22,745 nucleotides of DNA from an uncultured Oscillibacter sp. (GCA_946183175.1 CAMHBH010000015.1:1-22745); one strand, 5' to 3'; positions 13,262 to 21,050 are shown, counted from the first letter of the stretch. The notes: generated by a model not told the origin, from the sequence alone. Numbers and translations: made by a program.

Positions 13262-14442
13262 TCCGAAAGTTCCTCCCCTCTGTAACGCGCCACGGCGGCA
13301 CAGTCTTTGTCGCCGCGCCCCGACAGGTTTACTACGATAATTTGCTCTTTATTCATCGTCGGCGCGAGCTTCAACGCGTGGGCCAGCGCGTGCGCCGATT
13401 CCAGCGCCGGAATAATCCCCTCCTTGCGCGACAGGTACTCGAACGCGTTCACGGCTTCCTCGTCCGTGACGGGCACGTACTCCGCCCGCCCGGTGTCGTA
13501 CAGGTGCGCGTGTTCGGGCCCGATTCCCGGGTAGTCCAGCCCCGCCGAAATCGAGTAGACAGGCGCAATCTGCCCGTAGTCGTCCTGGCAGAAGTAGCTC
13601 TTCATACCGTGGAAAATGCCAAGCCGCCCGGTGGCGATAGTCGCGGCGGTGTCGGGGGTGTGCACGCCGCGCCCCGCCGCCTCACAGCCGATTAGCCGTA
13701 CGGTCGGGCAGTCGATAAAGTGGTAAAACGCCCCGATTGCGTTCGACCCCCCGCCGACACAGGCTATCACAACATCCGGAAGGCGGCCTTCCTTTTCCAT
13801 GAGTTGCGCCTTGATTTCCCGCGAAATCACCGCCTGAAAGTCGCGTACAATCGTCGGGAACGGGTGCGGCCCCATCACCGAACCCAAACAGTAGTGCGTA
13901 TCGCTGACGCGGCTCGTCCACTCCCGCATTGCCTCCGATACGGCGTCCTTCAACGTCGCCGTGCCCGTCCGAACGGGTACCACCTCCGCGCCCAGCAGAC
14001 GCATTTTGTACACGTTCAGCGCCTGTCGGCGGGTGTCCTCCTCGCCCATGAAGACTACGCATTCCATCCCGAACAGCGCCGCCGCCGTCGCCGTCGCCAC
14101 GCCGTGCTGTCCGGCTCCCGTCTCGGCTATCAGGCGCGTTTTGCCCATTTTTTTCGCGAGTAGCGCCTGCCCCAGTACGTTGTTGATTTTGTGCGCGCCC
14201 GTGTGGTTCAAGTCCTCCCGCTTCAGGTACACCTTCGCGCCGCCCAAATCCTCCGTGACGCGTCCGGCGTAGTACAGCCGCGACGGACGCCCCGCGTAGT
14301 CCTGAAACAAGGCGTCGAGTTCCGCATTGAATCCCGGGTCGTTTTTGTAGGCTTCGTAAGCCGCCTCTAATTCTATGACGGCATTCATGAGCGTTTCGGG
14401 CATGTACTGCCCGCCGTGAATGCCAAAGCGTCCTTTAGACAT
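13258..14442 (-). CDS. trpB: Tryptophan synthase beta chain
   Basis: PLP enzyme joining indole and serine to tryptophan in complex with TrpA. The 394-residue protein has FGIHGGQYMPETLM at the start, the PLP lysine in LNHTGAHKINN (Lys85), ETGAGQHG, the phosphate-binding CVGGGSNAIG and the C-terminal NLSGRGDKD. It has normal TrpB1 length and is complete. Its start overlaps the end of trpF by 8 nt and its end overlaps trpA by 4 nt, so the subunits are made in a coupled way. Confidence 0.98.
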   Translation of the reverse strand: MSKGRFGIHGGQYMPETLMNAVIELEAAYEAYKNDPGFNAELDALFQDYAGRPSRLYYAGRVTEDLGGAKVYLKREDLNHTGAHKINNVLGQALLAKKMGKTRLIAETGAGQHGVATATAAALFGMECVVFMGEEDTRRQALNVYKMRLLGAEVVPVRTGTATLKDAVSEAMREWTSRVSDTHYCLGSVMGPHPFPTIVRDFQAVISREIKAQLMEKEGRLPDVVIACVGGGSNAIGAFYHFIDCPTVRLIGCEAAGRGVHTPDTAATIATGRLGIFHGMKSYFCQDDYGQIAPVYSISAGLDYPGIGPEHAHLYDTGRAEYVPVTDEEAVNAFEYLSRKEGIIPALESAHALAHALKLAPTMNKEQIIVVNLSGRGDKDCAAVARYRGEELSE

Positions 14443-15055
14443 CGTGTCCCAACTCCTTTCTCACCGCCGCGACCGCCGCGGAAATCTTCCCGGCGTCCTT
14501 GACGCCCCCGCTTTCGACGCCGCTTGACAAGTCCACGCCCCACGGGCGCAGAGTACACACGGCGTCCTGTAAATTCTCCGGCGTCAGGCCGCCGGCCAGT
14601 ACCCACGGACGCCCGATTTCCCCGACGAGCGCCCAGTCGAATACGCGCCCCGTCCCGGTGCCGTTGTCCAGCAGTACGCGGTCAGCCGTAGAGCGCCGCG
14701 CCGCCCCGATATCGGCGGGCGTCCGGACGCGGTACGCCTTCCAGACAGGTTTCCCGCCCGTCAGCGCCCGCAAAGCCGCGATATAGTCCCCGCTTTCGTG
14801 TCCGTGCAGTTGCGCGACCGTAATCGTGCCGTCATTCTGCAACGCCGCGACGACTTTCGGCGGCGCGTCCACGAATACGCCCACGGGCACAACCGCACCG
14901 TCGAGGCGTTCACGCAGTGCGCGTAGTTGCGCGTGCGACACGTTGCGCCGCGACTTCGGGAAGTCGACGATGAACCCGCAGAAGTCGGGCCGCGCCGCGT
15001 TGACGGCGTCCACGTCTTCCGGGCGCGTCAGGCCGCAGATTTTGATTCGCGTCAC
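14435..15055 (-). CDS. trpF: Phosphoribosylanthranilate isomerase
   Basis: Amadori rearrangement of phosphoribosylanthranilate to CdRP, a TIM barrel in the tryptophan pathway. The 206-residue protein starts VTRIKICGLTRPED (catalytic Cys in KICG) and contains GFIVDFPKSRR, VGVFVDAP, QLHGHE, LLDNGTGTG (catalytic Asp) and LAGGLTPEN. A longer open frame extends upstream, but GTG 15055 is chosen because it matches the family N-terminus, has AGGGAGG 7 nt before it and overlaps the trpC stop as GTGA. It is fully embedded in the operon. Confidence 0.96.
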   Translation of the reverse strand: MTRIKICGLTRPEDVDAVNAARPDFCGFIVDFPKSRRNVSHAQLRALRERLDGAVVPVGVFVDAPPKVVAALQNDGTITVAQLHGHESGDYIAALRALTGGKPVWKAYRVRTPADIGAARRSTADRVLLDNGTGTGRVFDWALVGEIGRPWVLAGGLTPENLQDAVCTLRPWGVDLSSGVESGGVKDAGKISAAVAAVRKELGHDV

Positions 15056-15879
15056 GTCGCCGCCTCCCTGTCCGTTGCCCGTACACCTGCTCCATCCGCC
15101 GCCGCGCGCATATCCGCAAGGAATTTCCCCTTGTCGGCACTCCGCATGAACGCCTCCCCAATTAACACGGCGTCCGCGCCGACTTCGCGCAGTGCCGCCA
15201 CGTCCTCCGGACGCCGTACCCCGCTTTCCGCGACGTACCAGCACCCCGGCGGAATCCGCTCCCGCAGGCGCGCCGCGTTGCCGAAATCAACGCTGAAATC
15301 TTTCAGGTTGCGGTTGTTGACGCCGATAATCTCCGCCCCCGCCGATACCGCCGAATCAATCTCCCGCGCGTCGTGGGCCTCGACTAACGCCGCTAGCCCC
15401 AAGTCCGCGCACAGTGACAAATAGCGCCGCAAGGTATCGGTGTCCAGCAGGGCGCAGATGAGCAGTACGGCATTCGCGCCCATGGCCTTCGCCTGATAAA
15501 TCTGGTACTCGTCGACCGTGAAATCTTTGCGCAACAGGGGCGTGTCGATTCCGGCGCGGATGTCGCGGAAAATCGCGTCGGAACCCAGGAACCATTTCGG
15601 CTCCGTCAGCACCGACACCGCGTCGGCCCCGGCGCGCGCGTACTCCCGGGCGATATCGAGATAGGGAAAGTTCTTCGCAATCAGCCCCTTCGACGGCGAC
15701 GCCCGCTTGACTTCGCATATAAAGCTCATGCCGGGTTTCCGCAATGCCTCCCGGAACGCGTCGCCGCGCGCCGCGCCGCCCTGTAGGGCCAGCGCCCGCA
15801 CGACTTCCGGCGAATCGCGCTCCGCGTCCGCTAATACCCGCTCCCGGGCATGCGCCGCGAGTTCGTCTAAAATACTCAC
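15052..15879 (-). CDS. trpC: Indole-3-glycerol phosphate synthase
   Basis: Ring closure of CdRP to indole-3-glycerol phosphate. The 275-residue TIM barrel shows SFICEVKRASPSKGLI, SVLTEPKWFLGS, PLLRKDFTVDEYQI, LVEAHDAREI, GVNNRNLKDFSVD and AESGVRRPEDV, covering the catalytic Lys/Glu residues and the phosphate site. The open frame runs further upstream, but GTG 15879 (VSILDELAAHARERV) is chosen from family length, GGAGG 7 nt upstream and the GTGA overlap with the trpD stop. Confidence 0.96.
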   Translation of the reverse strand: MSILDELAAHARERVLADAERDSPEVVRALALQGGAARGDAFREALRKPGMSFICEVKRASPSKGLIAKNFPYLDIAREYARAGADAVSVLTEPKWFLGSDAIFRDIRAGIDTPLLRKDFTVDEYQIYQAKAMGANAVLLICALLDTDTLRRYLSLCADLGLAALVEAHDAREIDSAVSAGAEIIGVNNRNLKDFSVDFGNAARLRERIPPGCWYVAESGVRRPEDVAALREVGADAVLIGEAFMRSADKGKFLADMRAAADGAGVRATDREAAT

Positions 15880-16904
15880 GCGTCGGCCTCCGGTCGGTTG
15901 CTGATTTCCCGTACCTTTTCGAGCGTCTCGAACGCCTTGCCCGACGCGACCAGCTCCCGCGCCAGTCCGATACCGTCCTGAATGTCCCCCGCCTTGCCGC
16001 CCAGGTACAGCGCCGCGCCCGCGTTGAGTAGCGCCGCGTCCGACTTCGGGCCAGGCTTGGCGTGCAGGATGTCCAGCGTAATCGCGGCGTTGTCGGCGGG
16101 GGTGCCGCCGCGCAATTCCGACTTCGCGCAACGCTCAAGCCCGAACTCCTCCGGCGTCACGACGCGCGAACGGAACCAGCCGTCGCGGAACTCACAGACC
16201 GTCGTCGGCGAACTCAGCGAGATTTCGTCGAGCTTGTCCTGTCCGTAGACGACCATGCCCCGCCTGACCCCTAAACTCGTCAGGACTTTCGCCAGCGGTT
16301 CGACTAAATACTCGTCGTAGACGCCCAGAAGCTGTACGGACGGGGAACCGGGGTTCGTCAGCGGCCCCAGAATGTTGAACACCGTACGGAATCCCAGCTC
16401 CCGCCGGATGGCCCCGACGTACTTCATAGAAGTATGGTACTTCTGCGCGAAAAAGAAGCAGAATCCGGCCTCGTCCAACAGTTCCCGACAGCGCGCCGGG
16501 CTCTGCTGGATGTTGACGCCTAACGCCTCCAGACAGTCCGCCGTGCCGCTCCGCGACGACGCCGCCCGGTTGCCGTGTTTGGCCACGCGCATACCCCCCG
16601 ACGCCGCAATCAGCGCCGCCGTCGTGGAGATGTTGAAGCTCTGCGCGTTGTCGCCGCCGGTGCCGACAATCTCGAACACGTCCCCGGCGTCGACTTTCAC
16701 GGCGTGGTCGCGCATGGCCGCCGCGCAGCCCGTGATTTCCTGTATCGTCTCGGCGCGCGTGCTCTTCGTCGACAGCGCCGCCAGAAACGCCGCGTTCTGC
16801 GTCGGACTGGTCTCCCCGCTCATGATTTCGCCCATGACTTGATACGCTTCCTGATAGGTCAGGTCTTCCTTGCTCACGATTTTTACAATGGCCTCTTGAA
16901 TCAT
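15876..16904 (-). CDS. trpD: Anthranilate phosphoribosyltransferase
   Basis: Transfers phosphoribose from PRPP to anthranilate. The 342-residue protein begins MIQEAIVKIVSKEDLTYQEA and shows the diagnostic GTGGDNAQSFNIST (PRPP pyrophosphate loop), AKHGNRAASSRSGTADCLEALG (anthranilate site) and FRTVFNILGPLTNP. ATG 16904 is chosen because GGGAGG lies 8 nt upstream and the residues before it look like leader RNA. It is the first gene after the T-box terminator, so it and the four genes behind it are induced when tRNA-Trp is uncharged. The usual upstream partners trpE and trpG are not here. Confidence 0.97.
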   Translation of the reverse strand: MIQEAIVKIVSKEDLTYQEAYQVMGEIMSGETSPTQNAAFLAALSTKSTRAETIQEITGCAAAMRDHAVKVDAGDVFEIVGTGGDNAQSFNISTTAALIAASGGMRVAKHGNRAASSRSGTADCLEALGVNIQQSPARCRELLDEAGFCFFFAQKYHTSMKYVGAIRRELGFRTVFNILGPLTNPGSPSVQLLGVYDEYLVEPLAKVLTSLGVRRGMVVYGQDKLDEISLSSPTTVCEFRDGWFRSRVVTPEEFGLERCAKSELRGGTPADNAAITLDILHAKPGPKSDAALLNAGAALYLGGKAGDIQDGIGLARELVASGKAFETLEKVREISNRPEADA

Positions 16905-16927
16905 CGTCGCGCCTCCCGTACCGGGGG

Positions 16928-17175
16928 CAAAAAGAAATCGCCCCCGACATAAAATGTCAAGGACGAGTGTTAGTAACTCGCGGTGCCACCTTGATTCGCG
17001 CCGTAGCGCGCACTTTGCGGGGTACCAGCATACCCCCGGCAACTGACGTATGCCCGCACGTCGCGTATTTCCCCGCGCCCTCCGTGGCCCATTTGCCTGT
17101 CTGCGTTCTGCCCGGCTCCCAGCTCCCCGGACTCTCTGCGAGGGCACGACAGGTTTTACTTCCACTTCAACAGTT
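16928..17175 (-). promoter_or_regulatory. T-box leader, tRNA-Trp specific
   Basis: Senses uncharged tRNA-Trp to control the trp operon. The conserved T-box AAGGTGGCACCGCG lies at 16992-16979 (minus). Its bulge TGGC ends in C, which pairs with the G73 discriminator expected for tRNA-Trp. The distal CGTCCTT pairs with AAGG as the antiterminator. The competing terminator has arms 16965-16955 and 16949-16939 (11 bp with three G-U pairs), loop TTTTA and the T-rich tail 16938-16928. A plausible Trp specifier TGG lies at 17091-17089, in the region past the AGAGAG motif typical of Stem I. The leader begins about 17175, some 270 nt before trpD. The specifier position is less certain than the T-box and terminator. 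Confidence 0.92.
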
Positions 17176-17181
17176 TAACGG

Positions 17182-17210
17182 AGTATACTATGTTTCCCAC
17201 GGTTTGTCAA
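17182..17210 (-). promoter_or_regulatory. Sigma-A promoter of the trp operon
   Basis: On the minus strand TTGACA (17210-17205), a 17-nt spacer and TATACT (17187-17182). It is a near-perfect housekeeping promoter placed right before the T-box leader, which fits constitutive initiation with control by attenuation. Confidence 0.9.
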
Positions 17211-17267
17211 GCGGAAAAATGTCGGACCCCTTCCCGCTTTCAGCCTCCCCGCCGCGCGCATAACGTT

Positions 17268-17295
17268 TTCCGGGGGAACTGACGCTCCCCCGGAA
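17268..17295 (-). terminator. Hairpin after the small YtxH-like gene
   Basis: TTCCGGGGGA (17268-17277) pairs perfectly with TCCCCCGGAA (17286-17295) around an 8-nt loop, 2 nt past the stop codon of the small gene. The sequence after it on the minus strand is AAAACGTT rather than a T tract, so it may be a weak terminator or a 3'-end stabiliser. Confidence 0.5.
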
Positions 17296-17297
17296 GT

Positions 17298-17465
17298 TCA
17301 ACGCATTTCGGAAATGACGTTGTCAACGGCTTTGTCCACGGCGCGCCCGAGTTTCCGCATACTCCGCCCGACCTGCGTCCGGCTCGTGGGCAACATCGCG
17401 CCCGCGAACGCGCCCGCCATCAGGCCCGCGCCGATTCCGGCCATAAAGCCCGCTCTTGCGTTCAT
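17298..17465 (-). CDS. Small YtxH-like membrane-associated protein (55 aa)
   Basis: A 55-residue product: an N-terminal Gly/Ala-rich hydrophobic helix (FMAGIGAGLMAGAFAGAML, about 7-25) followed by a basic amphipathic helix (GRSMRKLGRAVDKAVDNVISEMR). This layout recalls YtxH-type and similar small Firmicute proteins that sit at the membrane; the function is not known. ATG 17465 is supported by AAAGGGGG about 8 nt upstream, and the stop is followed by a hairpin. It starts 55 nt after the pfkA stop on the same strand, so it is likely the last gene of that operon. It is easily missed because of its size. Confidence 0.65.
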   Translation of the reverse strand: MNARAGFMAGIGAGLMAGAFAGAMLPTSRTQVGRSMRKLGRAVDKAVDNVISEMR

Positions 17466-17520
17466 ACGCCCGCCCCCTTTCGGTGTTTGGGCGTAGTATC
17501 CCCCGAAACGCCGGGTTCAT

Positions 17521-18546
17521 TCAGTGTCTCGGGACGCGGTTCTGCAAGTCGCGGAGCATGTCGTAGCGCTCCATTTGAATGGACTTCTTCATTTTCAGGG
17601 CGTCCTCGATGGGGATTTCCTCAATTTTGCCCTTTTGCGTGCCGATGATAAGGTTGGCGCGGCCTTCCACGAGGGCCTTGACCGCGCGGTAGCCCATGCG
17701 CGTCGCCGTCTCGCGGTCGCGCGCGGTGGGCTTGCCGCCGCGCTGTAAGTGTCCCAGTACGGTGACGGTCGGCTTCATGCCGATGGCCTCTTTGATTTTG
17801 TTGCCCAAGTCGAACACGGTGTGGACGCCCTCGAATTTCTCGTCCATGCACACACCCTCGGCCACGACGAGCATAAAGTGGGTATTCCCGGCGAAACGGG
17901 CCTCGCGGATGGGTTCGAGTACGTCGCGCTCAAAGTCGAGGTCGCGTTCGGGGAGGAGCACGGCGGTCGCGCCGACGGAGATTCCCACGTACAGCGCGAG
18001 GAATCCGGCGCGGCGGCCCATGACTTCCACGAGGGAGCAGCGCTCGTGGGAGGACATCGTGTCGCGGAGGCGGTCGACGCAGTCAATGGCCGTATTGCAG
18101 GCGGTGTCGAAACCGATAGTATAATTGGAGCAACCGACATCGTTGTCGATGGTGGCGGGGATTCCGACGACGGGCAGGCCAAGGCGGGAGAGTTCCAGCG
18201 CGCCCCGGAAGGTACCGTCGCCGCCGATTGTGACCAGTCCGTCGAGGCCGAGGAAACGGCAGATATCCACGGCGCGTTTCCGGCCCTCCTCGGTCATGAA
18301 CTCCTCACTGCGGGCGGTGTAGAGCACCGTGCCGCCGTGGGAAAGAATATGGCTGACTTCCTGCCCGGTCATAAGGTAGTAGTCGCCGCGAATGAGGCCG
18401 TTGTAGCCGCGCCGGATGCCGACGCACTCGACGTTGTTCGTCAGCGCCTCGCGCACGACCGCACGCACAGCCGCGTTCATGCCGGGGGCGTCCCCGCCGC
18501 TGGTAAGTACGCCGATTCTCTGCACTCGTTTGGTCTTTTCGCTCAT
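17521..18546 (-). CDS. pfkA: ATP-dependent 6-phosphofructokinase
   Basis: Committing step of glycolysis, fructose 6-phosphate to fructose 1,6-bisphosphate. The 341-residue protein has the nucleotide loop GVLTSGGDAPGMNA (12-25), GGDGTF (108-113), where Gly111 after Asp110 points to ATP rather than pyrophosphate as donor, and the catalytic TIDND (132-136, Asp134 as base). VEVMGRRAGFLA and the allosteric region LGHLQRGGKPTARDR are also present. AAGGAG lies 9-10 nt upstream. It follows the cytidylate-kinase-like gene by 45 nt and is followed by the small YtxH-like gene. The usual partner pyk is not in the window. Confidence 0.96.
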   Translation of the reverse strand: MSEKTKRVQRIGVLTSGGDAPGMNAAVRAVVREALTNNVECVGIRRGYNGLIRGDYYLMTGQEVSHILSHGGTVLYTARSEEFMTEEGRKRAVDICRFLGLDGLVTIGGDGTFRGALELSRLGLPVVGIPATIDNDVGCSNYTIGFDTACNTAIDCVDRLRDTMSSHERCSLVEVMGRRAGFLALYVGISVGATAVLLPERDLDFERDVLEPIREARFAGNTHFMLVVAEGVCMDEKFEGVHTVFDLGNKIKEAIGMKPTVTVLGHLQRGGKPTARDRETATRMGYRAVKALVEGRANLIIGTQKGKIEEIPIEDALKMKKSIQMERYDMLRDLQNRVPRH

Positions 18547-18591
18547 GGTTCCTCGCTCCTTGCTTTATGATTTCAACCCCGTACGGGATTT

Positions 18592-19242
18592 TCATAAACG
18601 GGTGGGGTCCTGCTCGGTGGGGCTTGGCACGGGGTTCTCCTTGTGCTCGACCATGGCGCGGATGAGTTCCACCGTGCCGCCCAGGCCCAGACTGCTGGAA
18701 TTGAGGCAGAAGTCGTAAGTATCGACCTCGCCCCAGCCGCGGGAGGTGTAGTATTCGTAGTAGGACGCGCGGCGGCGGTCGGTCTTGCGAATGAGGGTCT
18801 TGGCCTTCTCCGGCGAGAGGTTCTGGCGCTCCGCGACACGCTTCACGCGGTCGGCCATGGGCGCGTAGATGAACAGGCGCAGGAGGTTCGGATTCTCGTT
18901 GAGGGCGTAGTCGGCGCAACGTCCGATAATCACGCACGGGCCTTTGTCGGCGAGGCGGCGGATGGTGTCGAACGTGGCCAAATACACCTGCTGTTCGAGG
19001 GAATCGCCGGCCCCGGTGCCGGGCAGGGAGAAGATGTAGGAATCCATGGCGATGGAGTAGAGGAGGCTTTTCGGGCGCTCGTCGAAACTCTCCAGGATTT
19101 TCTCGGACAGGCCGCTTTGCTTGGCGGCCTCTTTCATGAGTTCCTTGTCATAGAAGGGTATCCCCAGTTCCCGCGCGACACGAATCCCGATTTCCTTACC
19201 GCCGCTTCCAAACTGCCGCCCAATGGTAATAATGGTTTTCAT
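18592..19242 (-). CDS. Cytidylate kinase-like family protein
   Basis: A 216-residue P-loop protein of the cytidylate-kinase-like (Cytidylate_kin2) family: MKTIITIGRQFGSGGKEIG contains the nucleotide loop, followed by ARELGIPFYDKELM, CVIIGRCADYAL and the RRASYYEYYTSRGWGEVDTYDFCLNS segment typical of the family. These proteins are relatives of CMP kinase, but the true substrate is not established and a cmk would be expected elsewhere. GGGGAGG lies 8 nt before the ATG. It is the first gene of a three-gene transcript with pfkA and the YtxH-like gene, under its own consensus promoter. Confidence 0.92.
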   Translation of the reverse strand: MKTIITIGRQFGSGGKEIGIRVARELGIPFYDKELMKEAAKQSGLSEKILESFDERPKSLLYSIAMDSYIFSLPGTGAGDSLEQQVYLATFDTIRRLADKGPCVIIGRCADYALNENPNLLRLFIYAPMADRVKRVAERQNLSPEKAKTLIRKTDRRRASYYEYYTSRGWGEVDTYDFCLNSSSLGLGGTVELIRAMVEHKENPVPSPTEQDPTRL

Positions 19243-19287
19243 GATAACCGCCTCCCCGGTTCACAAATCGGAAGTCCCTGTTGCGTT

Positions 19288-19317
19288 ATCATACCACAAT
19301 TTATCCCGTTCCGTCAA
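19288..19317 (-). promoter_or_regulatory. Sigma-A promoter of the kinase-pfkA operon
   Basis: On the minus strand TTGACG (19317-19312), an 18-nt spacer and TATGAT (19293-19288), with an extended -10 TG directly upstream. The leader before the first gene is about 40 nt. Confidence 0.75.
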
Positions 19318-19374
19318 GAAGTATGTGTGCGGAAACGCGCGCGGCGACAGAGGGAGCTTTACGCGTACAAAGGC

Positions 19375-19402
19375 AAAGAGACGGCCTTTCGACCGTCTCT
19401 TT
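19375..19402. terminator. Intrinsic terminator after the HPr-LdhA gene
   Basis: AAAGAGACGG (19375-19384) pairs with CCGTCTCTTT (19393-19402) around an 8-nt loop. On the minus strand the stem is followed by GCCTTTG, with TTT in the stem end. It lies 40 nt past the stop codon of the fusion gene and upstream of the next promoter, which separates the two transcripts. Confidence 0.8.
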
Positions 19403-19441
19403 TCTTACGCTATGCGGAAATCAGGTGATACGATACCGCAA

Positions 19442-20743
19442 TCAGGCCTTGCACTCTCCGGGCCCGAGGGGATTGCCTTCGTTGAAGTTGCGGGCGTTCT
19501 CGAGCGTCGTACCCGCGATAGCCTGTAAGGCCTCGCGCGTGAAGAACGCCTGGTGGGAAGTCAGCACCACATTCGGGAACATCAGCAGACGGGCAAGGTT
19601 TTCGTTGCGGATGAAGTCGTCAGAGTGGTCGGTGTACACGTAGGCGTCCTCGTCCTCGTACACGTCCAGCGCGACGGCGTGGAATTTCCCGGCCTTGAGC
19701 GCGGCGATAAGGGCCTCGGTGTCGATGAGCGCGCCGCGCCCGGCGTTGACGAGCATGGCGTCGTCCTTCATGTGGGAAATGGCCTCGGCGTCGAGAATGT
19801 GGAACGTGCCGCCCTCGCCCATGAACAGCGGGACATGCAGGGATACCAGGTCGGCCTTTTCCAGCACGGTGTACTTGTCGGCGTAGGTCAGCAGGCCCTC
19901 GTCGACGAGCTTCTGATTGGGGTAGGCGTCCCAGGCCAGAACCGTCATGCCGAAGCCCTTGCAGATACGCGCGAAGCACTGCCCGATTTGGCCCGTGCCG
20001 ATGATTCCGGCGACCTTGTTGTGCAGGTCGACGCCCATCAGGCCGTTGAGGGAGAAATTGTTGTCCTTGACGCGGTAGATGGCCTTGTGCAGGCGGCGGT
20101 TGGCGGCCATGATAATCGCCATAGCGTGCTCGGCGACGGCGTAGGGGGAGTAGGCCGGGACACGTACGACGGTCAGCCCGCGACGGGCGGCGGCCTCCAG
20201 GTCGACGTTGTTGAAGCCCATGCAGCGGAGGAGAATCAGCTTGACGCCCGCGTCGGCGAGGGTGTCGACGACCTGCGCGGGACACTCGTCGTTGACGAAA
20301 ATGCAGACCGCGTCGTAGCCCTTGGCCAGATAGGCGGTCTCGGGCGTCAGGCGGGTGCTGAAAAAGTTGATGTCACAGTTGAAGGTGCCCTCGCCCTTGT
20401 CCTTGACCAGTTCGCTGAAGAAAATCTTGTCGTAGTCCTTGGTGCCGAAGAAGGCGATTTTCAGGACGTTGACCTTTTTCTTCTCGGCGAAGGTGTCGTT
20501 GAGGATTTTCTCAATCTGCGCGAGCGTGGCGGCCTCGTCGCCGCCCTCGGCGCTGATTTCCAGTACGGAGCCCTGCGCCGCGTGCAGTCCCAGAAGCTGA
20601 ATGACGTTGTTGCCGTTGGCGGTCTTGCCGTTGCACTTCACAGTAACCTGTGAGGACATCTTGACGCAAGCCTGCGCGAGAATGGCGGCGGGGCGTGCAT
20701 GAATGCCGAAGGGGTTAGTTACTTCAAACTGGATTGTCTGCAT
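19442..20743 (-). CDS. HPr domain fused to D-lactate dehydrogenase (LdhA type)
   Basis: A 433-residue two-domain protein. Residues 1-88 are a complete HPr phosphocarrier domain: the phosphorylation site is FGIHARPAA with His15 in exactly the canonical position, and NGKT (38-41), GLHAAQG and ISAEGGDEA match. The position of the regulatory Ser46 is Asn46. After a short Lys-rich linker (EKKKVNVLK) comes a full LdhA-type NAD-dependent D-lactate dehydrogenase (about 95-433). It begins KIAFFGTKDYDK and carries CIFVND, RCMGFNNVDL, RVPAYSPYAVAEHA, the NAD loop GIIGTGQIG (246-254) with Asp272, and catalytic Arg336 (NAGRG), Glu365 (DVYEDE) and His397 (SHQAFFT). It should reduce pyruvate to D-lactate, regenerating NAD. 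GAGGAGG precedes the ATG by 8 nt. The gene has its own promoter and terminator. Both domains look intact and in one frame, so this is a true fusion rather than adjacent genes. Confidence 0.95.
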   Translation of the reverse strand: MQTIQFEVTNPFGIHARPAAILAQACVKMSSQVTVKCNGKTANGNNVIQLLGLHAAQGSVLEISAEGGDEAATLAQIEKILNDTFAEKKKVNVLKIAFFGTKDYDKIFFSELVKDKGEGTFNCDINFFSTRLTPETAYLAKGYDAVCIFVNDECPAQVVDTLADAGVKLILLRCMGFNNVDLEAAARRGLTVVRVPAYSPYAVAEHAMAIIMAANRRLHKAIYRVKDNNFSLNGLMGVDLHNKVAGIIGTGQIGQCFARICKGFGMTVLAWDAYPNQKLVDEGLLTYADKYTVLEKADLVSLHVPLFMGEGGTFHILDAEAISHMKDDAMLVNAGRGALIDTEALIAALKAGKFHAVALDVYEDEDAYVYTDHSDDFIRNENLARLLMFPNVVLTSHQAFFTREALQAIAGTTLENARNFNEGNPLGPGECKA

Positions 20744-20794
20744 ACCGTGTTCCTCCTCATGTGTCCCGGAAGCGGATTCCGGGCCTTTTCACGC

Positions 20795-20818
20795 GTGGAA
20801 ACTGCCATTTCCAATAGT
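20795..20818 (-). promoter_or_regulatory. Candidate promoter and operator of the HPr-LdhA gene
   Basis: On the minus strand an extended -10 TGGTACTAT (hexamer TACTAT at 20818-20813) is directly followed by a perfect palindrome TGGAAA-N6-TTTCCA (20812-20795) that would cover the transcription start. No good -35 is seen, which fits an extended -10 or activator-dependent promoter. The palindrome does not match the Rex or CcpA consensus, so the regulator is unknown. A second short hairpin CCCGGAA/TTCCGGG (20764-20782) lies in the leader before the ribosome binding site. Confidence 0.5.
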
Positions 20819-20969
20819 ACCATATTCTCCGGGAAAATACCAGTCCTTTTTCATAAATTTTCCTGAATTTTTCCGCGCCGCCGAAAAAAGTTTTTCGGGA
20901 TTTTTTACAAAAAACAGACAGCGATTTTGTCGGAAGCGACAAATTCTTGTTACGGTGAATGGATAAAGC

Positions 20970-20989
20970 GGAATATCGCCGTATATTCC
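20970..20989. promoter_or_regulatory. Perfect inverted repeat between divergent promoters
   Basis: GGAATAT (20970-20976) and ATATTCC (20983-20989) are perfect arms with a 6-nt spacer, 24 nt upstream of the -35 of the oppB promoter. It has the size and symmetry of a dimeric regulator site. The surrounding 363-nt gap (20744-21106) contains no gene; an A/T-rich stem CCGAAAAA/TTTTTCGG near 20882 is also present. Confidence 0.5.
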
Positions 20990-21013
20990 AACTTTCCCCG
21001 CGTCCGCCGACGC

Positions 21014-21042
21014 TTGCAAACGTCCCGGGAATGCCTTATAAT
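21014..21042 (+). promoter_or_regulatory. Sigma-A promoter of the opp operon
   Basis: TTGCAA (21014-21019), a 17-nt spacer and a perfect TATAAT (21037-21042). Transcription would start near 21049, about 58 nt before oppB. Confidence 0.85.
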
Positions 21043-21050
21043 AGCGGAAG

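Noticed and set aside
19553..20653. 366-residue + strand open frame
   Set aside because: Antisense to the HPr-LdhA fusion, no ribosome binding site and no recognisable domain.
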